Positions 37,301-48,488 are shown, counted from the stretch's first letter. The stretch: DNA of 60,000 nt from Adiantum capillus-veneris (GCA_014529385.2 CM043953.1:110988549-111048548), one strand, 5' to 3'. Numbers and translations: made by a program. Notes: generated by a model from the letters alone, not told the origin.

Positions 37301-38664
37301 TCGATCGCCATAAGGCTCGACTTGTTGCAAAGGGTTATGCACAACAAAAAGGCATAGATTATGAAGAGACTTTTTCTCCCACTTGTCGTATGACTACTGT
37401 GCGTTTTCTATGTGCATTGGCAGCTCATTTTGGTTGGGATGTACATCAATCAGACATTGTTACTGCTTTCTTGAATGGTGACATATTTGAGGAAGTTTAT
37501 GTAACGCAGCCTCGCGGTTTTGTCATAAAAGGACAAGAAGACAAAGTGTGCAAATGTAAGAAGGCTTTGTATGGGTTGAAGCAATCTCCTCGTGCTTGGT
37601 ATGAGAAAGCTGACACTCATTTGGTTAAACGAGGCTTTCGTAACAGTCCAACAGAAAGCACATTGTATGTAAAGCGTGAGGATGATGTATTTCTCATTGT
37701 GGTTCTTTATGTTGATGATTTGCTGATCACTGGACCAAATGAGAGACATATTGCTGAATTTAAGGCTGATTTGAATGCTACTTTCAAGATGAAAGATTTG
37801 GGGCTGTTGCATCATTACTTGGGTATACAGTTTAAGCAGTGTGATGGTGGTATTGCCTTGTGTCAAAAAAGTTACATAGAGACATTGCTATGTAAGTTTG
37901 GACTTGAGGATTGCAAACCTATTGCCACTCCCATGGAAACAGGTTTGAAGTTGAGTCTACATGATGCTGGCGATCCTGCTGATGTCACTCTTTACCAAAC
38001 TGCTGTTGGCTGCCTCATTTATGTATGCAACACGAGGCCAGATATTCAGTTTGCAGTCTCGCAGGTCAGCAGATTTATGCATAGCCCAGGGTCTAAGCAT
38101 TGGCAGGCTGTCAAGAGGATTTTCCGCTACCTTAGTGGCACTTTACATCTTGGCTTGTTTTATCCCAAGGGGGGATCACTACCGCCAGACTTACATGCTT
38201 TTTCGGACTCAGATTGGGCTGGTTGTTTTGACACGCGAGTGTCCACAAGTGGTTTTTGTTTCATGCTTGGCAGTTCATGTATATCATGGTTGAGCAAGAA
38301 GCAACCTACTGTGGCCACTTCGAGTTGTGAGGCTGAGTACAAGGCAGTCTTCACAGCTACGGTTGAGTGTGTATGGCTCAGACGCCTTATGGCTGACTTG
38401 GGTGTTGGACAGGACACTGCCAACACTATCTACACTGACAGTCAGAGCGCATTGGCAGTTGCGAGGAACCCAGTTTTTCATGCTCGCACAAAGCACATTG
38501 AGGTGCATTACCACTATGTTAGGGAGAGGCTCTCAGCAGGAGAGATCAGCTTGGCTTATGTGCCAACACAGGACAACCTTGCAGATCTTTTCACAAAGGC
38601 ATTGTCTCGTGAGAAGCTTGAAGCTTTCCGCAAAGCTTTGGGCTTACTCCCCTTTGTGGACTGA
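34378..38664 (+). pseudogene. Copia gag-pol polyprotein with three in-frame stops
   Basis: Start ATG at 34,378 has a good plant context (ACCATGGCT); the frame is unbroken by indels for 1,428 codons to TGA at 38,662. Stops: TAG 36,028-36,030, TAA 36,112-36,114, TAG 36,805-36,807. Domains by residue: gag (about 1-280), zinc knuckle CHYCKANDHLIKSC (284-297, CX2CX4HX4C), protease DSGA (Asp 370), GAG-pre-integrase finger (HARFGHLN... CEGC, about 510-550), integrase catalytic Asp 594, Asp 636, Glu 672 (exact DX35E), reverse transcriptase with YVDDLL (Asp 1113-1114), RNase H (SCEAEY about 1318; TDSQSA Asp 1354). All catalytic residues are intact. The first two stops lie before the integrase core, so a terminating ribosome would make gag-protease only. 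Each stop could arise from a Gln codon by one C-to-T change. Confidence 0.97.
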
Positions 38665-38729
38665 TCCTGTCCTCAGGGCATGGCACTTCCCTTTACTCAT
38701 GTGCCAACTCTCGTTCACCGCATCACTCC

Positions 38730-38739
38730 AGCGGGGATT
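38730..38739 (+). promoter_or_regulatory. Copia polypurine tract
   Basis: AGCGGGGATT directly before the 3' LTR start, the expected second-strand primer. Confidence 0.7.
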
Positions 38740-38966
38740 TGTTACCATATACATGTGGTAGTGATGTGTGTGAACACACTAGGACCGCCGGGGCATTTTT
38801 TCCCTCTTTAGGAGGTTTTTTCCCCCGTGCATTGTATATACGCCCATCACTCTAGGGCTATCTATCTTTCCATTGCACACTAAGTAACACACTCTCTATT
38901 GTGTGCCTTGAGCTTCCTTCGTCTTCTCCAAGCTGTGTGTGTTTCTCTGCAACCCTAATTCCAACA
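38740..38966 (+). repeat. Copia 3' LTR (227 bp)
   Basis: Same length and, by eye, same sequence as 33,789-34,015; followed by the duplicated GCTAC. Confidence 0.97.
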
Positions 38967-40314
38967 GCTACGGCTGAGCTTGAGGCGTGAGAACCTGACC
39001 TAGCTCGAGGTGCTTGTCCTGCTTGTCATGCTTGATGACTAAGGTGCTTGATGATTGAGGTGCTTGAGATGCTGGAGGTGCTTAATTATTGAGATTCTTG
39101 AGGTGCTTCACATGCTTGAGATGCTACGGTTGCACTTGAGGTGAGAACCCACCCCAAGGTTAAAGTGCTTATGAGCCAAGCTTGTGGTGGGAACTGGGCC
39201 TATGCATGAGGGGTTGAGGTGTCAAAAAGTCAAAGATTCAATCCCTACAAGGAGGGGGCGAGACCTACATGAGGGGGGATGAGAGAGAACACCCACACAC
39301 TCACACAAGGCATGCATGGTACAAAGAAAGCAAAAGGGACACTTATCAAGTTCCTTGTCATGTTGCCCTCATGGTGTGCGTGAAGCCTATTGGTTGGCCA
39401 CCAAAGGGTTCCAATAATAATTTAGGAGATTTAATTAATTGATTTAGCATTTATCTAGCCCTCTCTCTCAAAGGGGAAAGGAGGACACTTGTCTCAAGGC
39501 TACCCTTCCTGCTTGTAATGCCTCCTGCTTGTGATTGGCTAGGCCTGGAGGGGTCCAATGAGCTTCAAGCATGAGCTACAAGGGGGGGTTGACCCAAGCA
39601 AGCTGGGGGGTTGCTTAGGGGGTATACTCACCCACACACACTCACTAACACTCTCATTGTGTGTTATGCAAAGTGCAAGAGCTCCCTCTCCTTCTCCAAG
39701 CAAGTAGAGGTTGAGAGCCTACACCAACATTCTTGGATATGGAGTGCAAATCCAACCAAGAGCCATGCTTCAATGCTTAAGCTTTCCATCTCCTTCTTCT
39801 TCATTACTATGCTATTATTTATGCTAGCAACAAGAGCTATGATAAGTGAGGAACTAATTCTTTCTCCTACGAAATGTTTCTTCTTCCTCTTCCCTACCCT
39901 CATTCCCTGCTAGCTCTCTCCACCTTTGAAGGTGTTTGAGGTCTTGGGATAGTTAAAGCTTTCTTCAAGTTTATGTTATGTTTGTGATACAGGAAGCTTT
40001 CCATCTTCATTGCATCACCTAGGTCACAAGGAACACAAAGATTGTATTGTAACAAGTCTCTCTTAATGGGAGAAATCATAATACAAATGCCTATTGGAGG
40101 GGGGATCGGCTCCACATAAATCCGGTCCTCAACTGTTGTCATGTTCTCTAAATTCTCTCTCTTGCAAAAGTATTGTTCATGCCAAGTTAACTAATTACTA
40201 TGATTATGTTGCTATCTTCAATTATGTTCACCCTCTATGGTCACAAAGTCATTTCTCAAAAGTATTCTCATTAATTTCCGCTACTCTCAAATTAAATAGG
40301 CCAATTTCATTACA
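38967..40314 (+). repeat. LTR-c, second segment
   Basis: Resumes the chromovirus LTR after the copia insertion (starting with the duplicated GCTAC) and ends TTTCATTACA, identical to the end of LTR-a. This true CA terminus, followed by ACCTA, closes the composite. Confidence 0.9.
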
Positions 40315-40319
40315 ACCTA
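40315..40319. repeat. Target-site duplication ACCTA (right)
   Basis: Matches 22,672-22,676. The surrounding sequence belongs to the minus-strand element described next, whose downstream frame is cut here. Confidence 0.85.
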
Positions 40320-40389
40320 CGTGCACTGCTAATGGACAAGGAACAAGTTGAATAATAGAATTAGCAATACCTAGAACAATAGTCTGATT

Positions 40390-40530
40390 TCTTAGTCTCT
40401 AGAAGTGTCTGGAAACGATCAACTTCTCTCATAGAATCCTCTCTTGACTCCTGCATTACTCAATTTCTTAGTCTCTAGAATGTCTGGAAATGATTAACAT
40501 CTCTCATAGAATCTCTCTTGACTCCTGCAT
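40390..40530. repeat. Short tandem duplication, unit about 68 bp
   Basis: The phrase TTTCTTAGTCTCTAGAA ... CTCTTGACTCCTGCATTACTC occurs twice in a row with a few differences. Confidence 0.8.
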
Positions 40531-41150
40531 TACTCAAATTTCGTGGATAAGTTTTTGAATCTTCTTTTCCAAGACTTCCTTCTCTTGCTTGTGCTATTGT
40601 TCATGTATCTACATGGCCATATTTCTAGTTGACCAGGTAGTCTTTCCCTCTTGTAGCTTCTTCAGCTCATCCTGGGCCCGCTGAAGTTCCTCTCAAAGTT
40701 GTGTTGTGTTAGCACTAGAGGTAGATGTCTGAGCATCTATCATTTGATCAATGGCATTCACTATTTTGGTCCAACTAGATCGAATAGTGGTTGTACACCC
40801 TTGAGTGATGATATCGAGATCAATCAGGTTTTTCTTATAGGGTGTCATCGAAAAGTGATATTTCAAAGTAGCTTTATCCAAATTTTTTATGACTAGCCTT
40901 CCCTTCAAGGGTGATGATTGCAAGCTTTGCATCTGGTCCATCTTCACCATTGATAGGTTGTTGGTCTCTTGGATTGAGCCACTGCTAGATGCCTAGTTGT
41001 TCTCTTCAATTTGGTTGGCTCTTTGTTGCTCCATTGTATGGATTGGTTGATCTGCAGGTTTTTCCTTTTCCTTGGTACTCTATTCAATAGGGGTATCAAT
41101 GCCGGCTGGTTTTTGAGTTCTGGCTTTGAACCCCTGGATGTGTTCTCCGA

Positions 41151-41173
41151 GGGGGGGGAGGGGGGGGGGGGGG
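41151..41173 (+). repeat. G-run: eight G, one A, fourteen G
   Basis: A nearly pure guanine tract of 23 bases, followed by GGTCACGACAAT or similar. It could fold as a G-quadruplex. It is purine-rich on the plus strand, so it is not the polypurine tract of the surrounding minus-strand element. Confidence 0.9.
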
Positions 41174-41946
41174 TCACGACAATAAAAAATGTCTATCACG
41201 TGGGTTCAACAGTGGGGATTATTTTTCCCATCACATTTTTATATACAAAAGGGTGCTGAAGAATTGATCTTGAAAAAAAATTTACACATTGAATAGGAAA
41301 AGGGTCTCTTTTATTGGTAAAAAATTCACAATCAAGGGGTTTGATAAATAGTCCTTGAAAGCACGTGGTATATAGATTTTACATATAGGATTAGTTCTAG
41401 TGTTCTGAGATTCTTAGCAGTAGAGCTAGTGTGGTTGTGTTAGTAATAGGGCATTTGTCCCCAACTAGCTCTTTTCCTTTGCATGTTTCATTAAAGGGCT
41501 TTGCTCAACTTTCCTTTATTTGTGAACCAGCCCTCTATGAGTGAACCCTATCTAAACCAATTTGATCCTCCATTTCCTCATCAGATGAATCCACATTGAG
41601 TTTTTTTGCTCTAGAAGCAGCTACTCTATCCCAAATTTTCTTAATCACCAGAAGTACAGCAACTACACTTTCCAAGTAGACAAACTACCAAACATACCAA
41701 GCCTTGAATAGACTCTTGGATTCATCCTTGGTATTCTTCTAGATGCCACTACTATACAAACATTGCATGATATGTATACTAGCTTTTGGGTTCAGAATCT
41801 TGGCTAGTAGCATTGCAAATAGATTTTTTGATAGATACGTGGGGTTGTTTTTCAAGATGATGGTATGAGAGATGAATTTGTTCACAGTATCGTGTTCCAT
41901 GCTGCTATTGGAATACCCTGAGCACCATCTTTCTTATTCGTCTAGG

Positions 41947-42258
41947 CTTGGTCATCCTATTTCAAATACTGGGTGACTTTCTCAGCCATTGCTGGTGTCG
42001 ATTTCTACACATTGGGGAGTCTCAAAACATGTTCCAACTCACTTGAAGTCAGCTCAAGCATGCAACCATTATAACAACAGTACTCTTCTCTTCTTTTTCC
42101 TTCTTTCAGTCTTGGTCATCCTTTTTCAAATACTGGCTGAATTTCTCAGCCGTTGCTGGTGTGACTTTCTAAACATTGGGAGTTTGAAAACATGCTCCAA
42201 CTCACTTGAAGTCATCTTGAGCGTGCAGCCATTAATAACAAGAATACTCTTCTTTGGT
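41947..42258. repeat. Tandem duplication, unit about 164 bp
   Basis: Two head-to-tail copies starting CTTGGTCATCCT at 41,947 and 42,111, clearly diverged, inside the downstream ORF remnant. Confidence 0.85.
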
Positions 42259-42872
42259 ATGTAGGAGGCGAGTATTTATTGTGTGATGTTCCCATCAGAG
42301 GAAAGTACCGCAGGTTCCAGTATGACTTCTAAGCCCCATGGTTTGAGCAGAGTCTGCTCACTTTCTTGAAATGCATACTTTGCTATCTTACTTTGTGGGA
42401 CCATACCTAATGACTCCTTAATGATTTCTATTTTTACGATCATCTTATCCAATGTTTCTTGCATGCATTGTGACTTTTCTTTTTTGCCCATGCACGACTC
42501 AGACAAAGAAGTGTCGGTTGAAGATGACTTACTTGTTGTCACTGTCATAAACGAGTCATTGAAAGAGCATTGAGGTGTGTCCGGGATGGTGACTCAGTGT
42601 ACTTGAAGCGTGTTCTTCAAGCTGAGAGGCAAGTAGTGTGAGAGGTTGCAAGTAAACTCTAGATGGGAAATCCTTGCCATGAATGATCCACTAGCAGCCC
42701 ACCCTTGATCTCTACGCTCTACTTGTGATGTGTCAAACATGCATTGGCTTGTCCGCCGATTAATCATTACTAGTGAGATTCATTCCAGGATTTGTTGCAT
42801 TTCCCACTTGCAACTAGCCGGTGCTACAAATGGGTCGGTTGTCTTTAACTAAACTGATCGGCTGATTGGAGT

Positions 42873-43950
42873 TCACAATGATGCTGGAATTGTTGACTCT
42901 GAATGAAAGGAAAAAATTGGTGCTGGTGTTGGCTGCTTGACTGGTTGCATAACTAAAGTGACATAGAAAAAATCCAGTAGTTTTCCTTCAGGTTCTTCTT
43001 TTGATTCTAATTCAATTGGAACCTCCTCTATTCTAAAATAATATAACTTAGTCTTGGTCCCATTGTATACTCTAGGAAGTAGTAGACCCAAAAAATCCTT
43101 GAGTCTCAATGTCCCGTTTGAGAATACCCAATCTACCTCATAGGGCCCTCACCAAGCTATTCTCAGATTTGGCTTCTTTGGTCCCAGTTTGGAATGATAT
43201 ATCAGTACTAAGTCACTTTGCTGGAACTCTCTGAGTTTGATCCTACTATCATGCCAATTCTTCCTTCTTTGTTGCACCACTTCTTGTTCCAATAAGGCCC
43301 TCTGTCTAATCTCATTCAACTATAGCAGATCATCCAGTCATTGCTTTGTTAAAATCCATCCCATACTCAATTGCAAGTCTTAGACCTGGAATGACAAATT
43401 CCATGGGCACTATTTCTTCTATTCCATAAACCAGTTTAAATGGAGTCATTCCTGTAGTTATTTTGTAAGAAGTACAATATGCCCATAATGTTGTCTGAAG
43501 TTTGGCATCCCATTGATGTGGTTCCTTCTGACCAATCTTAGTGAGGATGCTTTTGTTATTGCTTTTAGCTTGGCCATTGCATCTGGGATAATATGGTGTG
43601 ATTTCTTGTGGTTGACTAAAAACATCTCCATGAGGATTTCCATTATATCATTAATGAAATGAGTGCCCTAGTATGACACTATCTCGATAGGACAGTAATA
43701 TTGTCAGATAAAATTCTCATAAATAAATAATCTAGTAGACCTAGTAGTGTTATCTAGAAGTGCTTTAGCCTCCACCCATTTGCTCACATAGCACGTAGCC
43801 ATAATGATATACTTCTTCTTTTTGGGAATTACCTTCTTGAATGGTCCCATGAAGTCAAGTCCCCATTACATAGAAACTCCCAATGGCATTTTCCTAGCTT
43901 GTGGAAGATCTTGAATTAAAATTCCATTAGGAAAATCATCCACTTGATTA
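42873..43950 (-). pseudogene. Athila-like integrase (broken)
   Basis: Pieces in several frames: [20 protein letters not shown] with the first catalytic Asp (about 43,870-43,810), [10 protein letters not shown], then near 43,520-43,460 the KLQTTLWAY-type alpha-helix after the catalytic Glu, and the C-terminal domain near 43,250-42,873 (WxGPYEVDWVFSNGTLRLKDF, LPRVYNGTKTKLYYF). Stops and frame changes separate the pieces. No chromodomain follows, consistent with a non-chromovirus. Confidence 0.8.
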
Positions 43951-43999
43951 ACCTTCTTTGTATGATCACTTTATTCAAAACAGTAAGGCCTAATGATCA

Positions 44000-45090
44000 A
44001 AATAAAAGTGGAATAACTTTCCCTGAATCTGGCTGCACTGAAAAACATTCCCAGTGCCTACCTCTATGTTGTTGAATATCCTTGTTCTCTTGAATTGATT
44101 GTCAAAGTAGACTGGGTAGTATGTCTTCCCATTGGTGTAAGCTAGTATAGCCCCATATCCATTACTAAAGCATCAACATATACATGAAAGATAATATCCC
44201 AGTTAAGTTTGCAAAGAACTAGCTTCTTGTTGATCACATTTTTCAAGCATTTGGAAACTTCATTCACATTTTTCAGTCCAAATGTATTTATTCCCTTTCT
44301 TTCTGAGCTCATATATGGGTAATGATTTAGTTGAAAACATATGAAAAAATATTTGATAAAAATTAATGTACCCCAAGAATGAACTCAATTCTAAAACTGT
44401 GGTTGGTGCTTTGGCCTTCTGAATACTCTCAATCTTATCTCCATCCATCTCAATACCATTTCTTGAGATAATATGTCCTAGTAACTGAACCTTCTAGACC
44501 ATAAAAACTAACTTGAATGGATTTAAACAGATCCTCTTCTCCCTGCACCTTTCAAAGACCATTTCAAGAAACAGTATATGCATTTCTTCAGTGAAAAAGA
44601 CAGTAAAGTTGTCCACAAAGATGGCCAAATTTTTTTGCAAAAATTCACTAAAGATTTCCATCATACACCATTGAAAGGTTGTTCGAGCATTACAAAGTCC
44701 AAATGGAATTACCAATACATAAATTCTCCCCATTTAATGATAAATGTTGTTCTAGCTCTCGGAGTCTACATTAGTTCATGCAAGATCTTAGTGTCCATCA
44801 TCTTTGGAATTGGACTCCATTGCGAGGACAATATCCTAACCTCCAATTTCATTTCATGTTCACCTATGAAGGACGACAAAATTTTCAATGTTCTAGGTTT
44901 ACTCTTTTCTTTCGTATATGCATCACCATATAGAGATTGTATATCTCTTGGGTAAAACTCATGATCCATGTTGATCTCAGTGATATGTGCATACCTAAAA
45001 GTCACACTACCATCCTTCTTATTCCTTATTGTTTCCCATAAGTATGGTGGCCATGGCTCCTTCACTTTAAGAACTAAAATCAACACTCAT
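44000..45090 (-). pseudogene. Athila-like reverse transcriptase and RNase H (broken)
   Basis: From 44,733: GRIYVLVIPFGLCNARTTFQ, then AIFVDNFTVF, where the second catalytic Asp of the usual VDD motif is Asn. The thumb follows after a stop: MDGDKIESIQKAKAPTTVLE and FLGYINFYQIFF (44,448-44,260). RNase H traces (for example YFDH followed by ALLF) lie near 44,200. Upstream, 45,086-44,766 encodes the linker before reverse transcriptase (INMDHEFYPRDIQSLYGDAY). The substitution and stops make the enzyme inactive. Confidence 0.83.
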
Positions 45091-45099
45091 GACTTTGAG

Positions 45100-46100
45100 T
45101 CAAATGTGGTATTTGCCACCACTATCCTGTTTTCCAATGGTGTTTCCATTGTTGGTCTCATTTGATCATGTGAATTTTTTTCCTTGTACTCAATTTTCTT
45201 GTTCTTTTTGTGGATTAATATTTATTGCTTAGGAATGTTTTGTTTATCTGGCTCCATTAGAGCTTAGGATATCTCTATGAACCTTTTACACATTTCAAGA
45301 CTTTGTTTCTCAATTTTTAAATGAAAATACGTCAACCACCTATATTGTAGTGTTTGATTGGTTTTTAGTTTAGCCTCATAAACTTGGAATAGAGACCCTA
45401 AAGGTTCTATAGCTTTGTCCACCAAGAGTGAACCTCCATATATGTTTTGGATGACATCGCTCCTTCCCTTTGTCCGCTTTTCTTGTTCTTTTGTTTAAGA
45501 TGCTCTTTGGTTTGTTGTAGCTTAGTTTCTAAGGAGGTTCACTCTTTTAGTTTTTTTGTTTTAAATTTTTCTTGTTTAGCTTTCCATAATTTTCTTTGAG
45601 TCCTCATTGATATGCTCTCAATTTTTGTTTGAACAAGCAATGTATGTTCCTCCTTTTGACACATTTACTTTTGGAAACTTCTTGAATTTGAGCTCTAGTA
45701 ACTACATTTACTAGAATTGTATGCTCAATTTCAAATCCATTCAAGCTCGTGACAAAATCCCAATAATATTCATCTTCGCTTTTCCTTGTTATCAGTGATT
45801 GTGGAGCCCCCACAACTATCTTGACCTAGGAGATAACCTTTAGGATTATAGTTTTGATTAATTATGAATATGACCATGTTATCGTCCATCATATAATGAG
45901 TTTTTGTAATTTGTGTAACATATGATGGATGTGCAACATTATCTATACCAATCCAAGAAGGTTATTGTTTGTCAACATACATGCTACTCTATGGTTCTCT
46001 CTCATAAGATTCAATCGGCTCTTTGTAGTATGGAGTTGGTGGTAGCATTCTTTGACTCTCAAGTGTTTTTATATCCTCTGTGTATCTTATGATTGCTCAC
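45100..46100 (-). pseudogene. Protease/linker region of the Athila-like element (poorly preserved)
   Basis: Coding-like pieces are visible: a lysine-rich segment near 45,290-45,070 that matches 59,211-58,978 of the relative (MCxxxIEI...ALM...NIP; TPLxxRxVVANTT), and a 69-codon frame at 45,813-45,604. A protein-like frame near 45,990-45,820 precedes it. I could not place a protease active site in this copy; in the relative it is clear (58,033). Confidence 0.5.
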
Positions 46101-47250
46101 TTTTCTTGAGGTAAATCCTGGTTGCTGGCCCAACATTGGTTGAGGTTTGTCTTCCCCTTGGGTTACATATTTGGGCTTGTTTGTTATCTTGGGGGTGGTG
46201 GTAATGGTTGCACCCTTGGAGGTCCATGTGGCCTTTTCTTCATGTAATTATTGTTATAAAAAACACTCACTTGTTCTGTGATTGGTCCATTTCTACTCAA
46301 TAGCACACCACTTGAAAATACATTGCACATTTATTGTTGTTGGTCTTGGATGAGTGTTACACCATGAGGTAGGATGATCCCGTCCACAAGTGTCACATCT
46401 CCCTCCCTAGTTGTTTTCAAACATTTGGGTTCTATCTATAGCTTTGGTTCATTCTTCTTACCACTTATTCAGCCAATTGATCAATGTTTGGCATGGTAGG
46501 AGTTTGAACATTACACATCATTGTGGATTCACTTGTAGTAGAATAGGCACTACTAGTCACATTTTCTACATCTTCAATCACCTCTCGGTACGCCTTATGG
46601 TTGTCAACTAGATATAAAGCTTCTCTAGTGACTTACTCAAACATTATGCACGTCTTTTAATGCAGGTCCTTATTGAGAGTTTTATTCCTTAAGAACTCTA
46701 TAAAGAGAACTGATAGCCTCTCATCTTGTGGTAACTCTCTCACAAGACACCTCTCTAGTACTGCTTGAAGAGAAGCAAAGCTTCCTTTACTTTCTTATTC
46801 TCTTTTTTCTTAGAAGAATAGATTTGGGAACAATATTATGATTGATTCCCCTTCTACATAATTCCTCTGCAAATTCATGCAAAAATTGCCTCATACTGTG
46901 TGTGGAAATTCACAACTTGTTTAGCTCTCAAAAATTGCTTGAAGAGTGATACATGAGCATATGGATCTCCCAATCTGTTATAGAAACGCATTTAACTACC
47001 TAAGATGGTCCCATACATCGTGTTTTTCAGCCACTCTCACAAGTCTTGGCTCTCTTTCTAGGACATCTCTAGCCTCATAACCCCACTATGAGCTCTAGTT
47101 GGAGTTCTTTCAAAGATCTCTCCTTAGGACCCACATCTTTCACCTCTGTTGAGCTAATCGGATCTCTCATCATATATATCATGCTAAGACCTTAACTACC
47201 CCTGTGCGTAGTCATTGGAATTCTCAAGCCCAAGGATTCCCTCAGTCTAT
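46100..47250 (-). pseudogene. Athila-like gag with zinc knuckle (broken)
   Basis: Near 46,760-46,640 the minus strand encodes CLVRELPQDERLSVLFIEFL and continues as a helical gag core (VTREALYLVDNHKAYREVIE) with scattered stops. The knuckle CDTCGRDHPTSWC (46,397-46,359) has CX2CX3HX4C spacing. A Pro/Gln-rich tail follows to about 46,100. Upstream gag sequence fades out near 47,250. Confidence 0.75.
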
Positions 47251-47399
47251 ACACTAAAAAGTGTCATTGATTCATCAATTTCAATCTCTTTGGACTCAGT
47301 CTTCTCATCTCTAGTCTTGTATCCAATACAATAGGTCTGATTGTACTAGGAGTGAATCATATTGATGGAGTGGGTCTCTAAAATATGTATATCTCTCAA

Positions 47400-48488
47400 G
47401 TTCCTTTTGATCTATTGTCAATTACTTATCAAACATGGTTATATGGGTATCTCTCCCCTCAGTGTATGTAAAACATACAAGTGTTTGTGTTCTAACAACT
47501 CTCCTATGTAGGTTTCATCACATTTGTAATAGTGCATTTTATCATATTTGTACAACCCTACGTGGTGGGTATTGTACATGTTGACTTGTTTTGCTTTCGG
47601 GACCTGATGGCAAGGTTTTGGTCTGGAAAATTGAAAATGTACATGCATTGCATTGATGCTTGGCAGCCTTATGGGGTGAAACTTGGCACACATGTTCCTA
47701 TAGCCTATCCTAATACACTGGTGAGTTCTTTTTAGATGTAAACAATTTTTTCTCAAGTTACCCAATTTTCCAATTTATAGCCCAATTTGGTCTGACTTTT
47801 CCATGTTTGATTTTTTATCCCATCTTTGATCTCTCTTTCTGCTTGTATTGGTTGAAATTTTGCAGTTGTGATGATCAAGAGTTGAATTGTAGTCCCAATC
47901 CCATATGACTGTCCAGTTTCATAGATGTTGGGGTTTGTTTGGACCTCCCGGGTCTGCTAGAAATTTTGGCCCTCTCGGGCATGCTGGAAACTTAGCGCAA
48001 GCATCTTTTGCACCAAGTTTGGTACACTAAGCTTAACATCTCTTTCAATAGAATAACTTTGCCAAATTCACAAACTTTGGCACGAACACTCTGAAATTGT
48101 TGAGCTTTGACACAATTCCCACTCCATGCATTCAAACATTGAAATTTTGACATACAATCCCACAATTGACTTAGTATCAATATTTTGTACTCAAATTTTG
48201 TCAGATCTTCTTTTAGGGTCCATGGACCGCTATCCATGTTTGGTGACCAATTTTGACCAAACTTCATGCGATGGCTTTGGGCATGTTTCCTATGCTAGTA
48301 GTCCACTTCTTTTTTATTTTGGATCACTTTTTTACATCATGGGTCAAATTGACCATTTGGAGACTGAATTTCTAATTTCCCTTGGTTTTTGGCTGACCTA
48401 AGGATCATTTTGCCTAAAATTGGCATGGCACGTTCCCCAAGGCTAAGCTGTGTGTGCACTTTTTCCTTGATCTTGCATGTTGGGGGAC
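47400..48488. other. No gene recognised
   Basis: A 108-codon minus-strand frame (47,765-47,439) has no recognisable domain and lies where the 5' LTR or leader of the Athila-like element would be expected. The right end (TTGGGGGACATGGA) is the target of the next insertion. Confidence 0.55.

Larger units (their letters stand above)
33789..38966 (+). mobile_element. Full-length Ty1/copia retrotransposon
   Basis: A complete 5,178-bp element: 227-bp LTRs identical by eye, iMet primer site, a single polyprotein frame with gag, protease, integrase, reverse transcriptase and RNase H in copia order, polypurine tract and a 5-bp duplication GCTAC. Identical LTRs mean recent insertion. It sits in LTR-c of the chromovirus composite in the same orientation. 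Three in-frame nonsense codons make it non-autonomous as it stands. Confidence 0.97.
22677..40314 (+). mobile_element. Composite chromodomain Ty3/gypsy element with three LTRs
   Basis: Order: LTR-a (22,677-24,262), primer site, deleted interior with an integrase end (24,274-25,018), LTR-b (25,378-26,870), integrase scrap (26,871-27,115), zinc-knuckle end and protease (27,110-27,535), antisense LTR insertion (27,536-30,138), reverse transcriptase to chromodomain (30,139-33,154), LTR-c (33,514-33,788 and 38,967-40,314) split by a copia element. All three LTRs are on the same strand and the whole is bounded by one 5-bp duplication. That is the expected outcome when an LTR of one copy recombines unequally with the other LTR of its sister or allele, giving LTR-interior-LTR-interior-LTR at one locus. 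No gag beyond the knuckle end remains. Two in-frame stops add to the damage. Confidence 0.88.
40320..42548 (-). pseudogene. Unrecognised ORF downstream of integrase, with coiled coil
   Basis: On the minus strand, after integrase, a protein-like frame can be followed across several stops. It holds a Ser/Thr-rich start (from 42,548), a segment KSILVINGCTLKMTSSELEH (about 42,230-42,170), a middle part near 40,950-40,693, and a coiled-coil-like stretch (EELQRAQDELKKLQEGKTTW, then HKQEKEVLEKKIQKLIHEI) running to the composite boundary. At least five stops look like C-to-T changes of Gln or Arg codons. Athila relatives can carry an extra ORF in this position, but I see no envelope-like signal peptide or membrane segment and do not recognise the domain. 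A tandem duplication (41,947-42,258) and a G-rich run (41,151-41,173) have further damaged it. Confidence 0.5.
40320..47400 (-). mobile_element. Old Athila-like Ty3/gypsy element, interrupted at its 3' side
   Basis: Read right to left: gag with zinc knuckle (about 47,250-46,100), protease/linker region (46,100-45,100), reverse transcriptase (45,090-44,260), RNase H (about 44,250-44,000), integrase (43,950-42,870), then an extra frame (42,548-40,320). No LTR was identified at either end; the left side ends at the composite's target duplication. All parts carry stops and frame shifts. The FVD-x-FTVF type of reverse-transcriptase motif and the CX2CX3HX4C knuckle resemble Athila-type gypsy elements. 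The element at 55-59 kb is a close relative. Confidence 0.82.

Noticed and set aside
42160-42548. Envelope-like protein downstream of integrase
   Set aside because: No signal peptide, glycosylation cluster or membrane segment can be seen; the position alone is not enough.
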